Positions 1 through 9,666 are shown, counted from the first letter of the stretch. The stretch: 62,387 bases of DNA from Alkalimonas collagenimarina (GCF_030717845.1 NZ_JAUZVZ010000023.1:1-62387); one strand, 5' to 3'. The notes: generated by a model from the letters alone, not told the origin. Numbers and translations: made by a program.

Positions 1-41
1 ATCCCTGTGTTTCGCCCTCCGGGCCGTCGCTTCGCAACGTC

Positions 42-64
42 CTAAAACGCTCCCGACGTTTTAG
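42..64. repeat. Short inverted repeat in the leading intergenic region
   Basis: CTAAAACG and CGTTTTAG face each other across 7 bases. A second degenerate inverted arrangement of C-rich and G-rich tracts follows at about 100-135 (CCTCCCC ... GGGG ... GAGGGGG). The two together look like the decayed end of an intergenic palindromic repeat. No gene is visible in bases 1-243. The upstream neighbour lies outside the window, so a terminator role cannot be judged. Confidence 0.35.
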
Positions 65-243
65 TCGCCATGCTGTATTCCCTTATCCTGCTACTGCATT
101 CCTCCCCTTTGTAAAATGGGGACCGAGGGGGATTTGGAACCGAGGAGAACTTAGATATTGCTTTAAAGATCTCTCCACTGTACTAGATTGCAGTCACTGC
201 GCTGTGATAAGCTGATTTCACTTGTAATAAATTATTCCTTCCT

Positions 244-1857
244 ATGAAATATTTGATTCCTAAACTAAAGTTGGTTGGCTGCATGGTTGCGGCTGGTTGG
301 TTGTCGGTTGGTGTTGCTGAGCAGGTAACGCCTACGGATCTGTTAATTCCTGAACTGGTTGCTCAGTCGCTGGAAGCCTTTGATACACCTGGCATGTCGG
401 TTGCTGTAGTTCATCAGGGCGATGTAGTCCATCTGGCTGGTTATGGTTATCGTGAGCTGGAAGGGGAGTTGCCGGTCACAGCTGAAACTTACTTCCGACT
501 TGCCTCGGCCAGTAAAGCCTTTACTGCAGCTTCGGTTGCTATGCTGGTAGATGACGGAAAGTTAAACTGGGATGATAAGGTGGTGGATTATCTACCAGAG
601 TTTCGGTTGCAAGACCCTTGGGTTACCACTGAATTTACCATCAGGGATTTGTTATCACATCGCAGTGGTTTGGTTGGAGGTGCTGGTGATAGCATGATTT
701 GGCCTGAACCCTCAGGTTTTAGCCGACAGGAAGTGATCCATAACCTACGCTATCTGACTCCAGAGTTTAGTTTTCGTAGCAACTATGGCTATAGTAATGT
801 GTTCTATATTACAGCCGCAGAACTGGTCGCTCGTGTAGCTGAACAGCCGTGGGAAGATTACATTGCAGAACGTCTTTTTCAACCACTTGGTATGGACTGT
901 TACGCCGGTGATATGCCGGACTCAGCCTTAGGTAATCGTGCGCTGGGCTATGGTAGACGCGGTGGTGTCTTTTTTGATATTCCGCGTAATAGCATTAATG
1001 GTCAAGGCCAGATGTCTGCTGCTGCAGGTGGCTTGGTTTGTAGTGCTGCGGATATGAGTAAGTGGCTGCAGTTTTTATTACAGCAGTATCAGCAGAACAC
1101 TGCAGAAAAGAGCGTCTTTAGCCGACAACAACTGTTACAGATGTGGTCGCCAAATACTTTGATGGGGGTCACGACCAGAACGCAGGAATTGCACCAGACC
1201 AGTTTCAGTGCTTATGGTTTGGGCTGGCGAATGCAGGATATGCATGGCTATAAGGTAGTGCATCATACCGGAACTTTATCTGGTTATCAGGCCTATGTCG
1301 CTCTGGTACCAGATCTTCAGCTTGGTGTGGTGGTCCTGAACAATGGTTCCGATAGTGGTGCCAGAACGGCAGTAGTCCAGTCAATTTTAGATGCTTACCT
1401 ACCCGCTGAAGAAGCCCGGGATTGGGTTGCTTTTTTACAGCAAGAGCGGCAAGAACGTGAACAACGCTTAGCTCAGCGTAAGCCTGATTTGCCAGTGGGC
1501 ACTGGTGAGGTTTTGCTGCCGCTGCAAGCCTACAGTGGCTACTTTGCTGATCGTTGGTTTGGTGGCATCGATATTCAGCAAACGACTGAAGGGCTGCGTT
1601 TTCGTTCTGTTCGTATGCTGAATAAGGTAGGCATGATGGAGCCATTTGCCGATCATAGCTTTGTCATTCGCTGGGATGATCCTAATGTGGCTGCAGATAC
1701 CTTAATCCGCTTCCAACTTGATGCGCGTCGTCAGGTGACTGGTTTTGAGTTATTACCGCATCGAGTGCAGGTAGGGGCACGTCATGCTTATCGGGATATG
1801 GCTTTTTACAAAGTAGGGAATGAGCCGCCTGCTGCGGAGCAGTCAGGCGACGATTAA
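244..1857 (+). CDS. Exported serine hydrolase, beta-lactamase (class C / S12) family
   Basis: A 537-residue protein with an N-terminal Sec signal sequence (hydrophobic stretch about residues 8-24). The catalytic motifs of the penicillin-binding-protein-like serine hydrolases are visible: SxxK at S88-K91, Y-x-N as YSN at 184-186, and the third motif as HTG at 342-344 instead of KTG. HTG is usual in esterase or D-aminopeptidase-like members. The family includes class C beta-lactamases, esterases and peptidases, so the substrate cannot be named. A C-terminal domain of about 120 residues (from about 415) resembles the DUF3471-type tail of such enzymes. It likely acts in the periplasm. It is monocistronic and convergent with trpA, 17 bases away. 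The family call is firm; an antibiotic-resistance role is not supported. Confidence 0.85.
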   Translation: MKYLIPKLKLVGCMVAAGWLSVGVAEQVTPTDLLIPELVAQSLEAFDTPGMSVAVVHQGDVVHLAGYGYRELEGELPVTAETYFRLASASKAFTAASVAMLVDDGKLNWDDKVVDYLPEFRLQDPWVTTEFTIRDLLSHRSGLVGGAGDSMIWPEPSGFSRQEVIHNLRYLTPEFSFRSNYGYSNVFYITAAELVARVAEQPWEDYIAERLFQPLGMDCYAGDMPDSALGNRALGYGRRGGVFFDIPRNSINGQGQMSAAAGGLVCSAADMSKWLQFLLQQYQQNTAEKSVFSRQQLLQMWSPNTLMGVTTRTQELHQTSFSAYGLGWRMQDMHGYKVVHHTGTLSGYQAYVALVPDLQLGVVVLNNGSDSGARTAVVQSILDAYLPAEEARDWVAFLQQERQEREQRLAQRKPDLPVGTGEVLLPLQAYSGYFADRWFGGIDIQQTTEGLRFRSVRMLNKVGMMEPFADHSFVIRWDDPNVAADTLIRFQLDARRQVTGFELLPHRVQVGARHAYRDMAFYKVGNEPPAAEQSGDD

Positions 1858-1865
1858 TATCAAAA

Positions 1866-1897
1866 CAGCCACATTTAACGCGACAAATCTGTGGCTG
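1866..1897 (-). terminator. Possible terminator of the trp operon
   Basis: CAGCCACA and TGTGGCTG form an 8-bp stem with a 16-base loop that holds the trpA stop codon. On the minus strand the stem is followed by TTTTGATATT. The long loop and short T run make it a weak intrinsic terminator. The position between convergent genes supports the role. Confidence 0.4.
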
Positions 1898-2687
1898 CTT
1901 TCATCTGCTGAACAAAGGAAGTGAGCTCTTGCAGCAGTGCTTCAGGTTGATCTTTGAGCTTTTCAATCCGCTGTACAATGGCTGAACCGGAAATGGCCCC
2001 TGCTGCACCACTTTGCAGTGCATCTTTGACGTGCTCTGGTGCAGAAATACCGAAACCGAGCAAAGCCGGAGCGGCATGATACTCACTGAGTTTTTCAATC
2101 AGGTGATGTGCCGGTGCAGCAGCTTTGGTTTCTGTGCCGGTGACGCCTGCTCGGCTGAGTAAATAGGTGTAACCACGGCCATAGGAGGCGACCTGACGAA
2201 GAGTATCATCGCTACAGTTCGGTGGTACGATAAAAATCGGTGCTACGTCATGCTTCATCGCAGCTTGGCGGAAGAGTTTGCTTTCATGCAAAGGCACATC
2301 GGCAATCAGCACTGAGTCAATGCCTGACTCAGCCGCTTGCTGATAAAAAGCGTCTAACCCTTTAGCCATCACCAGATTGCTATACAGCAACAGACCAATT
2401 GGCAAATCTGGGTGATTCTGACGCACTTTTTTAATCAGCTCTAGACTGGCACTAGGTGTCACACCCGCAGCTAAAGCCCTGATATTTGCCCCTTGTATAG
2501 TTGGCCCATCGGCTACTGGATCAGAGAATGGAATCCCCAGTTCAAGTGCATCAGCGCCACCGGCAATAAGCGCTTCAATAATGCGGTACGATAGCTCTAA
2601 ATCAGGGTCGCCAATGGTGACGAATGGTACAAAGGCTCCTTGTTTGACTGCGCTTAAGCGCGAAAACATCTGTTGATAACGGCTCAT
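1875..2687 (-). CDS. trpA: Tryptophan synthase alpha subunit
   Basis: A 270-residue TIM-barrel protein that cleaves indole-3-glycerol phosphate to indole and glyceraldehyde 3-phosphate. Indole then passes through the tunnel of the alpha2beta2 complex to TrpB. Family signatures are clear: FVTIGDPD near residue 22, with the following [18 protein letters not shown] segment containing the catalytic Glu and Asp, and the phosphate-binding GFGIS segment. It is the last gene of trpLEGDCFBA. Its ATG overlaps the trpB stop by 4 bases, indicating translational coupling and balanced subunit production. Length is normal for the family. Confidence 0.98.
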   Translation of the reverse strand: MSRYQQMFSRLSAVKQGAFVPFVTIGDPDLELSYRIIEALIAGGADALELGIPFSDPVADGPTIQGANIRALAAGVTPSASLELIKKVRQNHPDLPIGLLLYSNLVMAKGLDAFYQQAAESGIDSVLIADVPLHESKLFRQAAMKHDVAPIFIVPPNCSDDTLRQVASYGRGYTYLLSRAGVTGTETKAAAPAHHLIEKLSEYHAAPALLGFGISAPEHVKDALQSGAAGAISGSAIVQRIEKLKDQPEALLQELTSFVQQMKAATDLSR

Positions 2688-3895
2688 GCGTGCTCCTCTG
2701 TACTTGGGTTGTTTTGTGCAGCTAAAATGCCGTGGACATGGGCCAGATCTTTATCACCACGACCAGATAAATTAATCACAATAATTTGCTCGGAATCTGC
2801 TTCCTTCGCCATCTTTAAGGCATAAGCAAGTGCATGCGAACTCTCCAGAGCCGGAATAATCCCTTCGCTTTTAGCTAATAATTGAAATGCAGCTAAAGCT
2901 TCATCATCGTTAATGGCCACGTACTCAGCACGGCCACTTTGCTGCAAAAAGGTATGTTGTGGTCCTACAGCCGGGTAATCCAAGCCAGCAGATACCGAGT
3001 ACGACTCTTCAATCTGACCTTCTTTGGTTTGCATAATAGCGGTATAGGCACCATGCAAGATACCGTAGCTACCAGTGCTTAAGGCCGCACCATGTTGATG
3101 GGTATCAATGCCTTTGCCACCAGGCTCAACGCCAATCAGGCGAACGCCTTTTTCTTCAATGAAGTCGGCAAACATACCGATAGCGTTGGAGCCACCACCG
3201 ACACAAGCGACCACTGCATCGGGCAAACGGCCTTCTGCCTGCAGGATTTGCTGTTTCGCTTCTTCGCCGATCATACGTTGAAACTCTCGGACCATGGTCG
3301 GGAAAGGATGTGGCCCAGCAGCGGTGCCTAACAAATAGTGACTCTTATCATAAGTTGCTGACCAATCACGCATCGCTTCACTGACGGCATCTTTTAGGGT
3401 ACCAGAGCCGGAAGTTACTGGAATAACGGTAGCTCCCATCAGTTTCATGCGAAAAACATTCGGCTGCTGACGCTCCATATCTTTTGCACCCATGTAAACC
3501 CGGCATTTTAGACCAAGCAAAGCACAAGCTAAGGCGGTGGCCACACCATGTTGACCAGCTCCGGTTTCAGCAATAATGTCATCCTTACCCATGCGCTTAG
3601 CCAGCAATGCCTGACCCAGCACCTGATTGGTTTTATGGGCACCACCGTGCAATAAATCTTCCCGCTTAAGATAGATTTTTACCTTAGGATTAGGAGAAAT
3701 ATTTCGGCATAACGTCAAAGGAGTCGGACGGCCCGCATAGGTATTAAGTAAGTGATAAAACTCCTGCTGAAAAGACTCGTCTTGTTGTGCATCAATGAAT
3801 GCTTGCTCCAGTTGTTTCAGTGCAGGCACCAGTAGTTCAGGTACAAACATGCCACCGTAATCACCAAAATAGGCGGATAAAGTTTTGTTACTCAT
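2684..3895 (-). CDS. trpB: Tryptophan synthase beta subunit
   Basis: A 403-residue PLP enzyme that condenses indole with L-serine to give L-tryptophan. The PLP lysine lies in the diagnostic GGAHKTNQ motif near residue 90. The glycine-rich phosphate-binding segment [10 protein letters not shown] and the substrate loop ETGAGQHG are present. It is a fold type II PLP enzyme of normal length (E. coli 397). It overlaps trpC(F) upstream by 8 bases and trpA downstream by 4. Confidence 0.98.
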   Translation of the reverse strand: MSNKTLSAYFGDYGGMFVPELLVPALKQLEQAFIDAQQDESFQQEFYHLLNTYAGRPTPLTLCRNISPNPKVKIYLKREDLLHGGAHKTNQVLGQALLAKRMGKDDIIAETGAGQHGVATALACALLGLKCRVYMGAKDMERQQPNVFRMKLMGATVIPVTSGSGTLKDAVSEAMRDWSATYDKSHYLLGTAAGPHPFPTMVREFQRMIGEEAKQQILQAEGRLPDAVVACVGGGSNAIGMFADFIEEKGVRLIGVEPGGKGIDTHQHGAALSTGSYGILHGAYTAIMQTKEGQIEESYSVSAGLDYPAVGPQHTFLQQSGRAEYVAINDDEALAAFQLLAKSEGIIPALESSHALAYALKMAKEADSEQIIVINLSGRGDKDLAHVHGILAAQNNPSTEEHA

Positions 3896-5267
3896 AATGA
3901 AATTCTCTTATGATTTGAAATGCGGTTGCAATTTTATCGGCAGACTTAATCCCGGGTTCCGTTTCAAGACCAGAGTTCAGGTCCAAACCCGCGACGGGCT
4001 GCTGCAAAGCGTCATTGATATTGCTGGCTTGCAAACCTCCGGCCAGCATCACAGGTAATTTAGTGTTGAGTTGTGCTAACAGTTGCCAGCTAAATTGCTC
4101 GCCGGTACCACCAGGTGTACCGGCTTGATAAGTATCCAATACGATTCGATCAGCGTCCTGAGTCAATGTAGGCAGTTTATTTTTAACTCGATAAGCTTTC
4201 CAGATCTCAGTGTGCTCCGGTAACAGACTACGAAGGGTATTGATGTAATCATCAGTCTCTTCACCGTGCAGCTGAACGGCAGTTAATTTAAGTTCAGTAG
4301 CTATACGGCTCACTATGTCTGCTGGTTCATTGACAAATACGCCTACGAAGTTTAAATCCGCTTGTTTTACCAATGTTTTCGCGTGCTCCAGATCTACTGC
4401 GCGAGGTGATTTTGGGTAGAATATCAGCCCGCCATAGTAGGCTTGTGCTTGATGAGCAGCGGCTACATCTTCTGGCCGGGTTAAACCACAGATTTTGTGT
4501 TCACCACGGGTCAGTTTTTTGCAGGCTAAAGCCAGATTGGGTTGAGCCATCAGTGAACTGCCTACCAGAAATGCATCGGCGACCATGGAAAGCTGTCGTA
4601 CCTGTTGATTGGTATAGATGCCAGATTCAGATACAACAACAGTATTTTTTGGGATCAGCTTTCGTAGCCGTATGCTGGTATCCAGGTCGGTTGATAGATC
4701 GCGCAGATCGCGATTATTAATCCCAATTAGTTGCGCATTCATAGCGACTGCACGCTTGGTTTCTTCTTCATTGCTCACTTCCGTCAATACGGTCATGGCA
4801 AAGGATGAAGCGACGTCGTGCAGTTGACGGTATTCATCATCCGATAATACCGATAGCATGAGTAAGACAGCATCAGCTCCGCACAAACGACCCAGATAGA
4901 TTTGGTAGGGATCGATGATAAAGTCTTTATGCAATAATGGCTGTTGAACCAAAGCTCGCATTTGGCTCAGATTGTCATAACTGCCTTGAAAAAACTCCTG
5001 ATCAGTGAGTACTGAAATGCAATCAGCATACTCACCATACACGGTAGAGAGCTCATCCAAATCGAAATTGTCTCTGATCAGGCCTTTTGATGGCGATGCT
5101 TTTTTGCACTCCAAAATAAAGCGAGGGCCAGATTTGCGCAGTGCATCAAGGAATTTTCGCTCGGTTGCTTTGACGTCATGCAAAAAGGAATCCAGCGGGC
5201 GATCGGCTTTTAATTTAGCAACTTCATGCTGTTTGTGTTCAATGATTTTTTTTAAGATATCAGCCAT
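3888..5267 (-). CDS. trpC: Bifunctional indole-3-glycerol-phosphate synthase / phosphoribosylanthranilate isomerase
   Basis: A 459-residue fusion of two TIM barrels, as in enterics and Vibrio. The N-terminal TrpC domain (about 1-255) has [13 protein letters not shown] and the LHKDF segment. The C-terminal TrpF domain (about 257-459) begins with [11 protein letters not shown] and has VQLHGEE and LAGGL. Together they convert N-(5-phosphoribosyl)anthranilate to indole-3-glycerol phosphate. A strong Shine-Dalgarno, AAGGAG, lies inside the end of trpD, and the genes overlap by 8 bases. The fusion is sometimes named trpCF. Confidence 0.97.
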   Translation of the reverse strand: MADILKKIIEHKQHEVAKLKADRPLDSFLHDVKATERKFLDALRKSGPRFILECKKASPSKGLIRDNFDLDELSTVYGEYADCISVLTDQEFFQGSYDNLSQMRALVQQPLLHKDFIIDPYQIYLGRLCGADAVLLMLSVLSDDEYRQLHDVASSFAMTVLTEVSNEEETKRAVAMNAQLIGINNRDLRDLSTDLDTSIRLRKLIPKNTVVVSESGIYTNQQVRQLSMVADAFLVGSSLMAQPNLALACKKLTRGEHKICGLTRPEDVAAAHQAQAYYGGLIFYPKSPRAVDLEHAKTLVKQADLNFVGVFVNEPADIVSRIATELKLTAVQLHGEETDDYINTLRSLLPEHTEIWKAYRVKNKLPTLTQDADRIVLDTYQAGTPGGTGEQFSWQLLAQLNTKLPVMLAGGLQASNINDALQQPVAGLDLNSGLETEPGIKSADKIATAFQIIREFHYE

Positions 5268-6270
5268 GGGAGATCTCCTTCATGGCTTGCAGGATTTGAT
5301 AAGGCTGATCCGTTGCAAGCAATTGTTGTATTTTCGCTGTATTGGCTTTCAAATCATCCCCTTTACCGCAAATCGCCATCATCGCAGCTACATTGGCTGC
5401 AATGGCATCGCGGTGTGCCGGGATACCTTGGCCTTGTAGGATAGCTAAACTGGCTTGGGCGTTTTGTTCCGGAGCCCCACCAGCCAGTTCGGTTAGCGGT
5501 CGTTCGGAAAGACCAAAATCAGCCGGAGTCAGTGTAAATTGGCGGATAGTACCATCCATTAATTCAGTTACCTCGGTTGGCCCATGCAAGGCGATTTCAT
5601 CGCAACCGCTGCCATGCACAACCCATGCTTTACGTAGGCCTAGCTGTGCCAAGGCTTCTGCTAGTACTGGTGCTAATGCTGGATCATAGACGCCAAGTAA
5701 TTGATAGCTTGGGGCTGCTGGGTTTACGATAGGGCCTAGCACATTAAACAAGGTTCGCGTTTTTAACTGCTGACGAACCGGCATCGCATGGCGGATACCT
5801 GCATGATACAAAGGAGCATACAAAAAAGTGCAGCCAGTGCGCGCTAGCGACTGTGCAGCCAACTCTGGTGAAAGCTCGATATTCACCCCAAGTGCGCTCA
5901 GTAAATCTGACGAACCTGAGGCGGAAGAAATACTACGGTTGCCATGCTTCACCACCGACAAACCAGCAGCTGCGGCTACTATAGCGGCAGTGGTCGAGAT
6001 ATTAATGGTGTTGCTGCCATCGCCACCGGTACCGCAGCAGTCTATGCTATCGCTGGCATCGCCAGGAAAGGGAACCGCTGCAGCACGCAGAGCCTTGGCA
6101 GCACCGGCGACTTCCTCGGCAGCGATGCCGCTGAGTTTTCCGGCAACGAGCACGGCGGTTAAATCAATTGGGTCCACTTCACCGCGCACTACAGCACCAT
6201 AAAACTCGCTGGCTTCAGCCTGAGTATAGCTGCCACCATTCAGACGCTTTTGTACCAGAGCTGCAATCAT
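5260..6270 (-). CDS. trpD: Anthranilate phosphoribosyltransferase
   Basis: A 336-residue enzyme that transfers the phosphoribosyl group of PRPP to anthranilate. The PRPP-binding GTGGDGSNTINIST motif lies at about 81-94, and the KHGNRSISSASGSSD segment follows. Unlike E. coli, it is not fused to the TrpG glutaminase; trpG is a separate upstream gene overlapping it by 4 bases. This arrangement is common in Vibrio, Shewanella and other marine gammaproteobacteria. Confidence 0.97.
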   Translation of the reverse strand: MIAALVQKRLNGGSYTQAEASEFYGAVVRGEVDPIDLTAVLVAGKLSGIAAEEVAGAAKALRAAAVPFPGDASDSIDCCGTGGDGSNTINISTTAAIVAAAAGLSVVKHGNRSISSASGSSDLLSALGVNIELSPELAAQSLARTGCTFLYAPLYHAGIRHAMPVRQQLKTRTLFNVLGPIVNPAAPSYQLLGVYDPALAPVLAEALAQLGLRKAWVVHGSGCDEIALHGPTEVTELMDGTIRQFTLTPADFGLSERPLTELAGGAPEQNAQASLAILQGQGIPAHRDAIAANVAAMMAICGKGDDLKANTAKIQQLLATDQPYQILQAMKEISHG

Positions 6271-6860
6271 GGAGCACTCCTGTTTATTAAGTAATCTAAA
6301 CTTTGCTTGAGTAAAGGTTTGCCTAGTGTGGTTAAAATGGATTCTGGATGGAACTGAAAACCTAGCACTGGCAAGGTTTTATGGCATACCGCCATCGGAA
6401 TATGTTGATAATGCGCGATCACATCCATGGTGTCTGGTACCTCTGTTGCGATTAAGGAGTGATAGCGCGCCACCGGAAAGGGCCGGGGCAGCTCGGCAAA
6501 CACAGGGTGATCGCTGAGCTCAATGGCGGAGGTTTTACCATGCACGGTTTGCCCAGCCTGGCCAACAGTACCACCAAAGTGCTCTACCAGCGCCTGATGA
6601 CCCAGGCAGATGCCTAGGAGTGGGATCTTTCCTACGGTTAAACGGATCAACTCTGGCATGCAGCCAGCATGTTCAGGAGCACCAGGCCCAGGGGATAACA
6701 CCAAGGCTGTGTTGTCGGTCTCTTGATTGATCTGCTGCATAATGAAATCAGCAGGCACGGTATGACGATACAGCTTTAAGCGATAGCCCAACTGCTCAAA
6801 CTCATCCACCAGGTTGTAGGTAAAGGAGTCCATGTTATCCAACAAATACAGGGTGGTCAT
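6267..6860 (-). CDS. trpG: Anthranilate synthase component II (glutamine amidotransferase)
   Basis: A 197-residue class I glutamine amidotransferase that supplies ammonia to TrpE for anthranilate formation. The nucleophile is C85 in LLGICLGHQAL. The catalytic His-Glu pair is in FQFHPES near residue 170. The N-terminal LLDNMDSFTYNL is typical of TrpG/PabA. Within this operon TrpG is the obvious role. It might also serve PabB (gene at 57061-58422), because an amphibolic TrpG/PabA subunit is known in some bacteria and no separate pabA is seen here. It overlaps trpE and trpD by 4 bases each. Confidence 0.95.
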   Translation of the reverse strand: MTTLYLLDNMDSFTYNLVDEFEQLGYRLKLYRHTVPADFIMQQINQETDNTALVLSPGPGAPEHAGCMPELIRLTVGKIPLLGICLGHQALVEHFGGTVGQAGQTVHGKTSAIELSDHPVFAELPRPFPVARYHSLIATEVPDTMDVIAHYQHIPMAVCHKTLPVLGFQFHPESILTTLGKPLLKQSLDYLINRSAP

Positions 6861-8443
6861 AACTTCTCCAACGCGTCAGCGGTTTGAATGGCTTTGATGA
6901 CAGCCTGAGCTTTATTCCGGGTTTCGTCTGCTTCAGCTTGTGGGTCGGAGTCGAACACGACACCGGCACCTGCTTGTATGGATGCAATTCCATCTTGCAC
7001 ATAGGCTGATCGGATGACGATGCAACTGTCAAAGTCACCTTGACCTGTCAGGTAACCGACGGCTCCGCCATAACTGCCACGGCGTTTTTTCTCGACATAA
7101 CGCACTAGCTCCGCCGCTTTCACTTTCGGCGCGCCAACCAAGGTACCCATATTCATACAGGCCTGATACGCATGCAATGCATCCAGTTCAGGCTTTAAAG
7201 TACCAATGACTCGAGACACCAAGTGCATGACGTAAGAGTATCGATCCACTTTAAGTAATTCTTTGACATAGCGACTGCCCGGTACGGCGATACGTGCCAC
7301 ATCATTGCGAGCCAGATCGACCAGCATCAGATGCTCAGCTTTTTCCTTTTCATCCTGACGCAGCTCCAGTTCAATGCGACTATCCAAATCAGGGTCGATG
7401 CGGCCATCGGCATGAAAACCACGACGTCGGGTGCCAGCTATTGGATAAATTTCGACCTGCCGGTTGTTAGCATCAAACTTTAATGCTGACTCAGGAGAAG
7501 CCCCAAACAAAGTGAACGCTTGATCTTGCATAAAAAACATATAAGGGCTGGGGTTGAGTTGCTTTAGTCGGGCATAAGCGGTTAAAGGGTTAGGGCAAGG
7601 CAATTGAAAGCAGCGCGAAGGGACAACCTGAAAGATATCACCACAGACAATATGTTGCTTTAACTGGACGACCTGCTGTTTAAAGGTTTCGTCAGAAATA
7701 TCGACCGTTGCCACAGCTTCTGAGCTAGTCGGGGTGCCAGGCTGAAACCGATGTCCTTGCTGAGCGAGTTGTTTTAACTGCTCCAGACGTTTGCCAATGG
7801 CAAAACAGTTGGCCAGAGCTTGCTCGCCACAAAATACATTACCAAGCACCTTGCTGGTTTTGGCTTGATGATCCATCACCATCATGGTTTCAGCCAGATA
7901 AAATAGATAATCCGGGCATTGATTATCCCCAGTGGGAACCTCTGGTAGTTGCTCAACATTAGCCACCATATCGTAGCCGATGACACCGCCCAGAAAGACT
8001 GCAAAGGCTTCATCACTTTGGCTGACTAGCTCCGTTCGAATACGACGCAGTACACTAAAAGGATTGGGCACCTGCAACCGGCTGACCTCATCCAGCAGTG
8101 GATCGGCCTCGGCATAGCGAACCACCAACTGCTCCGAGTCTAATTCTACGCTGGCCTCTGTTTGTAACTTTTCAGCCAGAAAGGGCAGTAAGGTGGCACC
8201 GTTTGGGCTGATAGCGCGCAGTGTGACCACAGAGCCGATGCATTCAATGCGTAAAGCTACATCAATCAACATCAGACTCTTCAGGTTGTCCTTGCTGTCA
8301 ATTTCGGCCGATTCTAGCAGCAGTGAGCAGCTGCTGGTTGCTGCTAATTGCTGGTAACAGGATAATGGATCCTGCTGGTAATCCAGCGGCATGGCAATGC
8401 TCGCTACTTCGCCAGCTTGCTCGGTAATATGACTGAAAATCAT
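6857..8443 (-). CDS. trpE: Anthranilate synthase component I
   Basis: A 528-residue chorismate-binding enzyme that makes anthranilate from chorismate with TrpG. The feedback site motif LLLESAE near residue 40 indicates allosteric inhibition by tryptophan. The C-terminal catalytic half has PIAGTRRRG, the ELRQDEKEKAEHLMLVDLARND segment in two parts, and VGAPKVKA. The start is the ATG at 8443, preceded by AGGA. A longer open frame to 8542 runs back through the attenuator terminator and is not credible. Expression is controlled by the trpL attenuator just upstream. Confidence 0.97.
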   Translation of the reverse strand: MIFSHITEQAGEVASIAMPLDYQQDPLSCYQQLAATSSCSLLLESAEIDSKDNLKSLMLIDVALRIECIGSVVTLRAISPNGATLLPFLAEKLQTEASVELDSEQLVVRYAEADPLLDEVSRLQVPNPFSVLRRIRTELVSQSDEAFAVFLGGVIGYDMVANVEQLPEVPTGDNQCPDYLFYLAETMMVMDHQAKTSKVLGNVFCGEQALANCFAIGKRLEQLKQLAQQGHRFQPGTPTSSEAVATVDISDETFKQQVVQLKQHIVCGDIFQVVPSRCFQLPCPNPLTAYARLKQLNPSPYMFFMQDQAFTLFGASPESALKFDANNRQVEIYPIAGTRRRGFHADGRIDPDLDSRIELELRQDEKEKAEHLMLVDLARNDVARIAVPGSRYVKELLKVDRYSYVMHLVSRVIGTLKPELDALHAYQACMNMGTLVGAPKVKAAELVRYVEKKRRGSYGGAVGYLTGQGDFDSCIVIRSAYVQDGIASIQAGAGVVFDSDPQAEADETRNKAQAVIKAIQTADALEKL

Positions 8444-8473
8444 CTGTTTTCCTGTCGGTTCATAAAAAATAGG

Positions 8474-8506
8474 TAAAAAAAAGCCCGTTTCTTTTGGAAA
8501 CGGGCT
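8474..8506 (-). terminator. trp attenuator terminator (3:4 hairpin)
   Basis: On the minus strand AGCCCGTTTC, a 5-base loop, then GAAACGGGCT, followed by a run of T: a 10-bp perfect intrinsic terminator between trpL and trpE. The 3' arm repeats the AACGGGC found in trpL (8543-8549), so the 5' arm can pair with either. This is the attenuation switch. Confidence 0.93.
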
Positions 8507-8606
8507 CAGGTTATTAAAGCTAAAACAACGCCTACAACACACGCCCGTTGGGAGTGTGCCACCACCAGTTGATTGCAGTGAATGAACAAGCGTTGAGAAG
8601 TTGCAT
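8482..8606 (-). promoter_or_regulatory. trp operon transcription attenuator
   Basis: All four attenuator segments are visible on the minus strand. Segment 1:2 is CACAC (8554-8558) with GTGTG (8538-8542). Segment 2, AACGGGC (8543-8549), can pair with GCCCGTT in segment 3 (8497-8506) as antiterminator. Segments 3 and 4 (8482-8506) form the terminator. The Trp codons (8559-8567) are placed so that a ribosome stalled for lack of Trp-tRNA covers segment 1 and frees segment 2. This is the classical enteric mechanism, read directly from the sequence. Confidence 0.9.
8532..8606 (-). CDS. trpL: trp operon leader peptide
   Basis: A 24-codon open frame from ATG at 8606 to TAG at 8532. The peptide starts MQLLNACSF and carries three consecutive Trp codons (residues 14-16, INWWWH), then ends PNGRVL. 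E. coli TrpL has two Trp codons in 14. The frame, the Trp cluster and the downstream antiterminator/terminator make this a near-certain leader peptide. It has no product role beyond sensing charged Trp-tRNA through ribosome stalling. Confidence 0.92.
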   Translation of the reverse strand: MQLLNACSFTAINWWWHTPNGRVL

Positions 8607-8640
8607 TAGCTTTAATCACGTTCTTAGTTTTCGTTTGTGC

Positions 8641-8670
8641 TATAAAACCGCGAATTTCAGTTCAGGTCAA
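8641..8670 (-). promoter_or_regulatory. Candidate trp operon promoter
   Basis: On the minus strand TTGACC (8665-8670) and TTTATA (8641-8646), 18 bases apart, lie 34 bases before the trpL ATG. An AT-rich stretch upstream (8679-8695) could be an UP element. I could not find a convincing TrpR operator palindrome overlapping it, so repression by TrpR is not shown. Confidence 0.55.
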
Positions 8671-8744
8671 GTAGTGCAGCAAGAAAAAATTAATTCTGGC
8701 TGAACAATTGGTCTGCATTATAAACATATATGCGTCTGGATGGC

Positions 8745-8750
8745 TATAAT
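8745..8750 (+). promoter_or_regulatory. Possible -10 element for rnm
   Basis: A perfect TATAAT lies 55 bases before the rnm ATG, but no good -35 is found 16-18 bases upstream. It sits in the divergent trp/rnm intergenic region. Weak support only. Confidence 0.3.
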
Positions 8751-8805
8751 GCCTTTCGTTTTCAACGGCATTTTGTGCGATAATAATCTTTAATCAGGAG
8801 TTTGT

Positions 8806-9666
8806 ATGAAAATCGATTTGCACAGCCATACCCGCCACTCGGACGGTTTATTAACCACGCAGGAATTACTGCAGCGGGCAGAACTGCGAGGCGTGGATGT
8901 GCTCGCCATTACTGATCACGACTCGATTGCTGCTATCCCTGAAGCACAGGCTTATCTACACAGCCAGAACTCCAAGCTTCAGCTCATCAGTGGCGTCGAG
9001 ATATCCAGCAGCTGGCAAAACTTTGAAATTCATGTGGTTGGGTTAAACTTTGACCCCACTAATGAGCTTTTTCAACAACGACTGGCAGAGCAACAACAAA
9101 AACGAATTGAACGTGTTGCGCTTATTGCTGAGCGTCTGAGTCGTCGTTGCCGGATGGATGATGTGTTACCCGGTGTGATGGAGATGGCAGCTGGAGCTGC
9201 GGTAACTCGTGCTCATGTGGCGCGCTATTTGGTGCAAATAGGTGCCGTCGAACACATGGGGGCTGCTTTTGATAAATACTTAGCCCGAGGCAAACCGGCT
9301 TATGTACCATCGCAATGGGTGTCGCTGGCTGATGCCATTGGCTGGATCCAGCAAGCAGGTGGCCAAGCCGTGTTGGCTCATCCATTAAAATACAAGCTGT
9401 CGGGAAAGTGGTTACGCCGTCTAGTGGTAGATTTTTCCAATGCCGGTGGTGATGCAATGGAAGTGGTATCGCCACAGCAAACTCCTCAGCAACGGGCTGA
9501 ATTATGGGCTTTATGCCAGCAGTATGGCTTACTTGCTTCCGTGGGCTCTGATTTTCATCAGCCAACGCCTTGGAATGAGCTGGGAAAAAACCTATATTTA
9601 ACTGAGGAGATGACCCCGGTGTGGGGCAATTGGAAGTTGGCAGGACAACAGGCATTACCACTTTAA
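8806..9666 (+). CDS. rnm: PHP-domain 5'-3' exoribonuclease / 3',5'-nucleotide phosphatase (RNase AM)
   Basis: A 286-residue PHP-domain protein matching E. coli YciV/Rnm. That enzyme matures the 5' ends of rRNAs and hydrolyses 3',5'-bisphosphonucleotides. Metal-ligand motifs are visible: DLHSHTRHSDG at 4-14, ITDHDS near 38-43, the HPLKY segment around 198-202 and GSDFHQP near 248-254. The start has a good AGGAG. It heads a run with yciO, scpA, scpB and rluB, and is divergent from the trp operon as in enterics and Vibrio. Confidence 0.9.
   Translation: MKIDLHSHTRHSDGLLTTQELLQRAELRGVDVLAITDHDSIAAIPEAQAYLHSQNSKLQLISGVEISSSWQNFEIHVVGLNFDPTNELFQQRLAEQQQKRIERVALIAERLSRRCRMDDVLPGVMEMAAGAAVTRAHVARYLVQIGAVEHMGAAFDKYLARGKPAYVPSQWVSLADAIGWIQQAGGQAVLAHPLKYKLSGKWLRRLVVDFSNAGGDAMEVVSPQQTPQQRAELWALCQQYGLLASVGSDFHQPTPWNELGKNLYLTEEMTPVWGNWKLAGQQALPL

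Noticed and set aside
1205-1645. 146-codon minus-strand frame opposite the serine hydrolase gene
   Set aside because: Antisense shadow without a ribosome site or any family signature.
244-1857. Reading the serine hydrolase as an antibiotic-resistance beta-lactamase
   Set aside because: The third motif is HTG instead of KTG and there is an additional C-terminal domain, as in esterase/peptidase members; resistance is not supported.
8444-8542. N-terminal extension of trpE to 8542
   Set aside because: It would be translated from the attenuator terminator hairpin and the end of trpL; family alignment and AGGA support the ATG at 8443.
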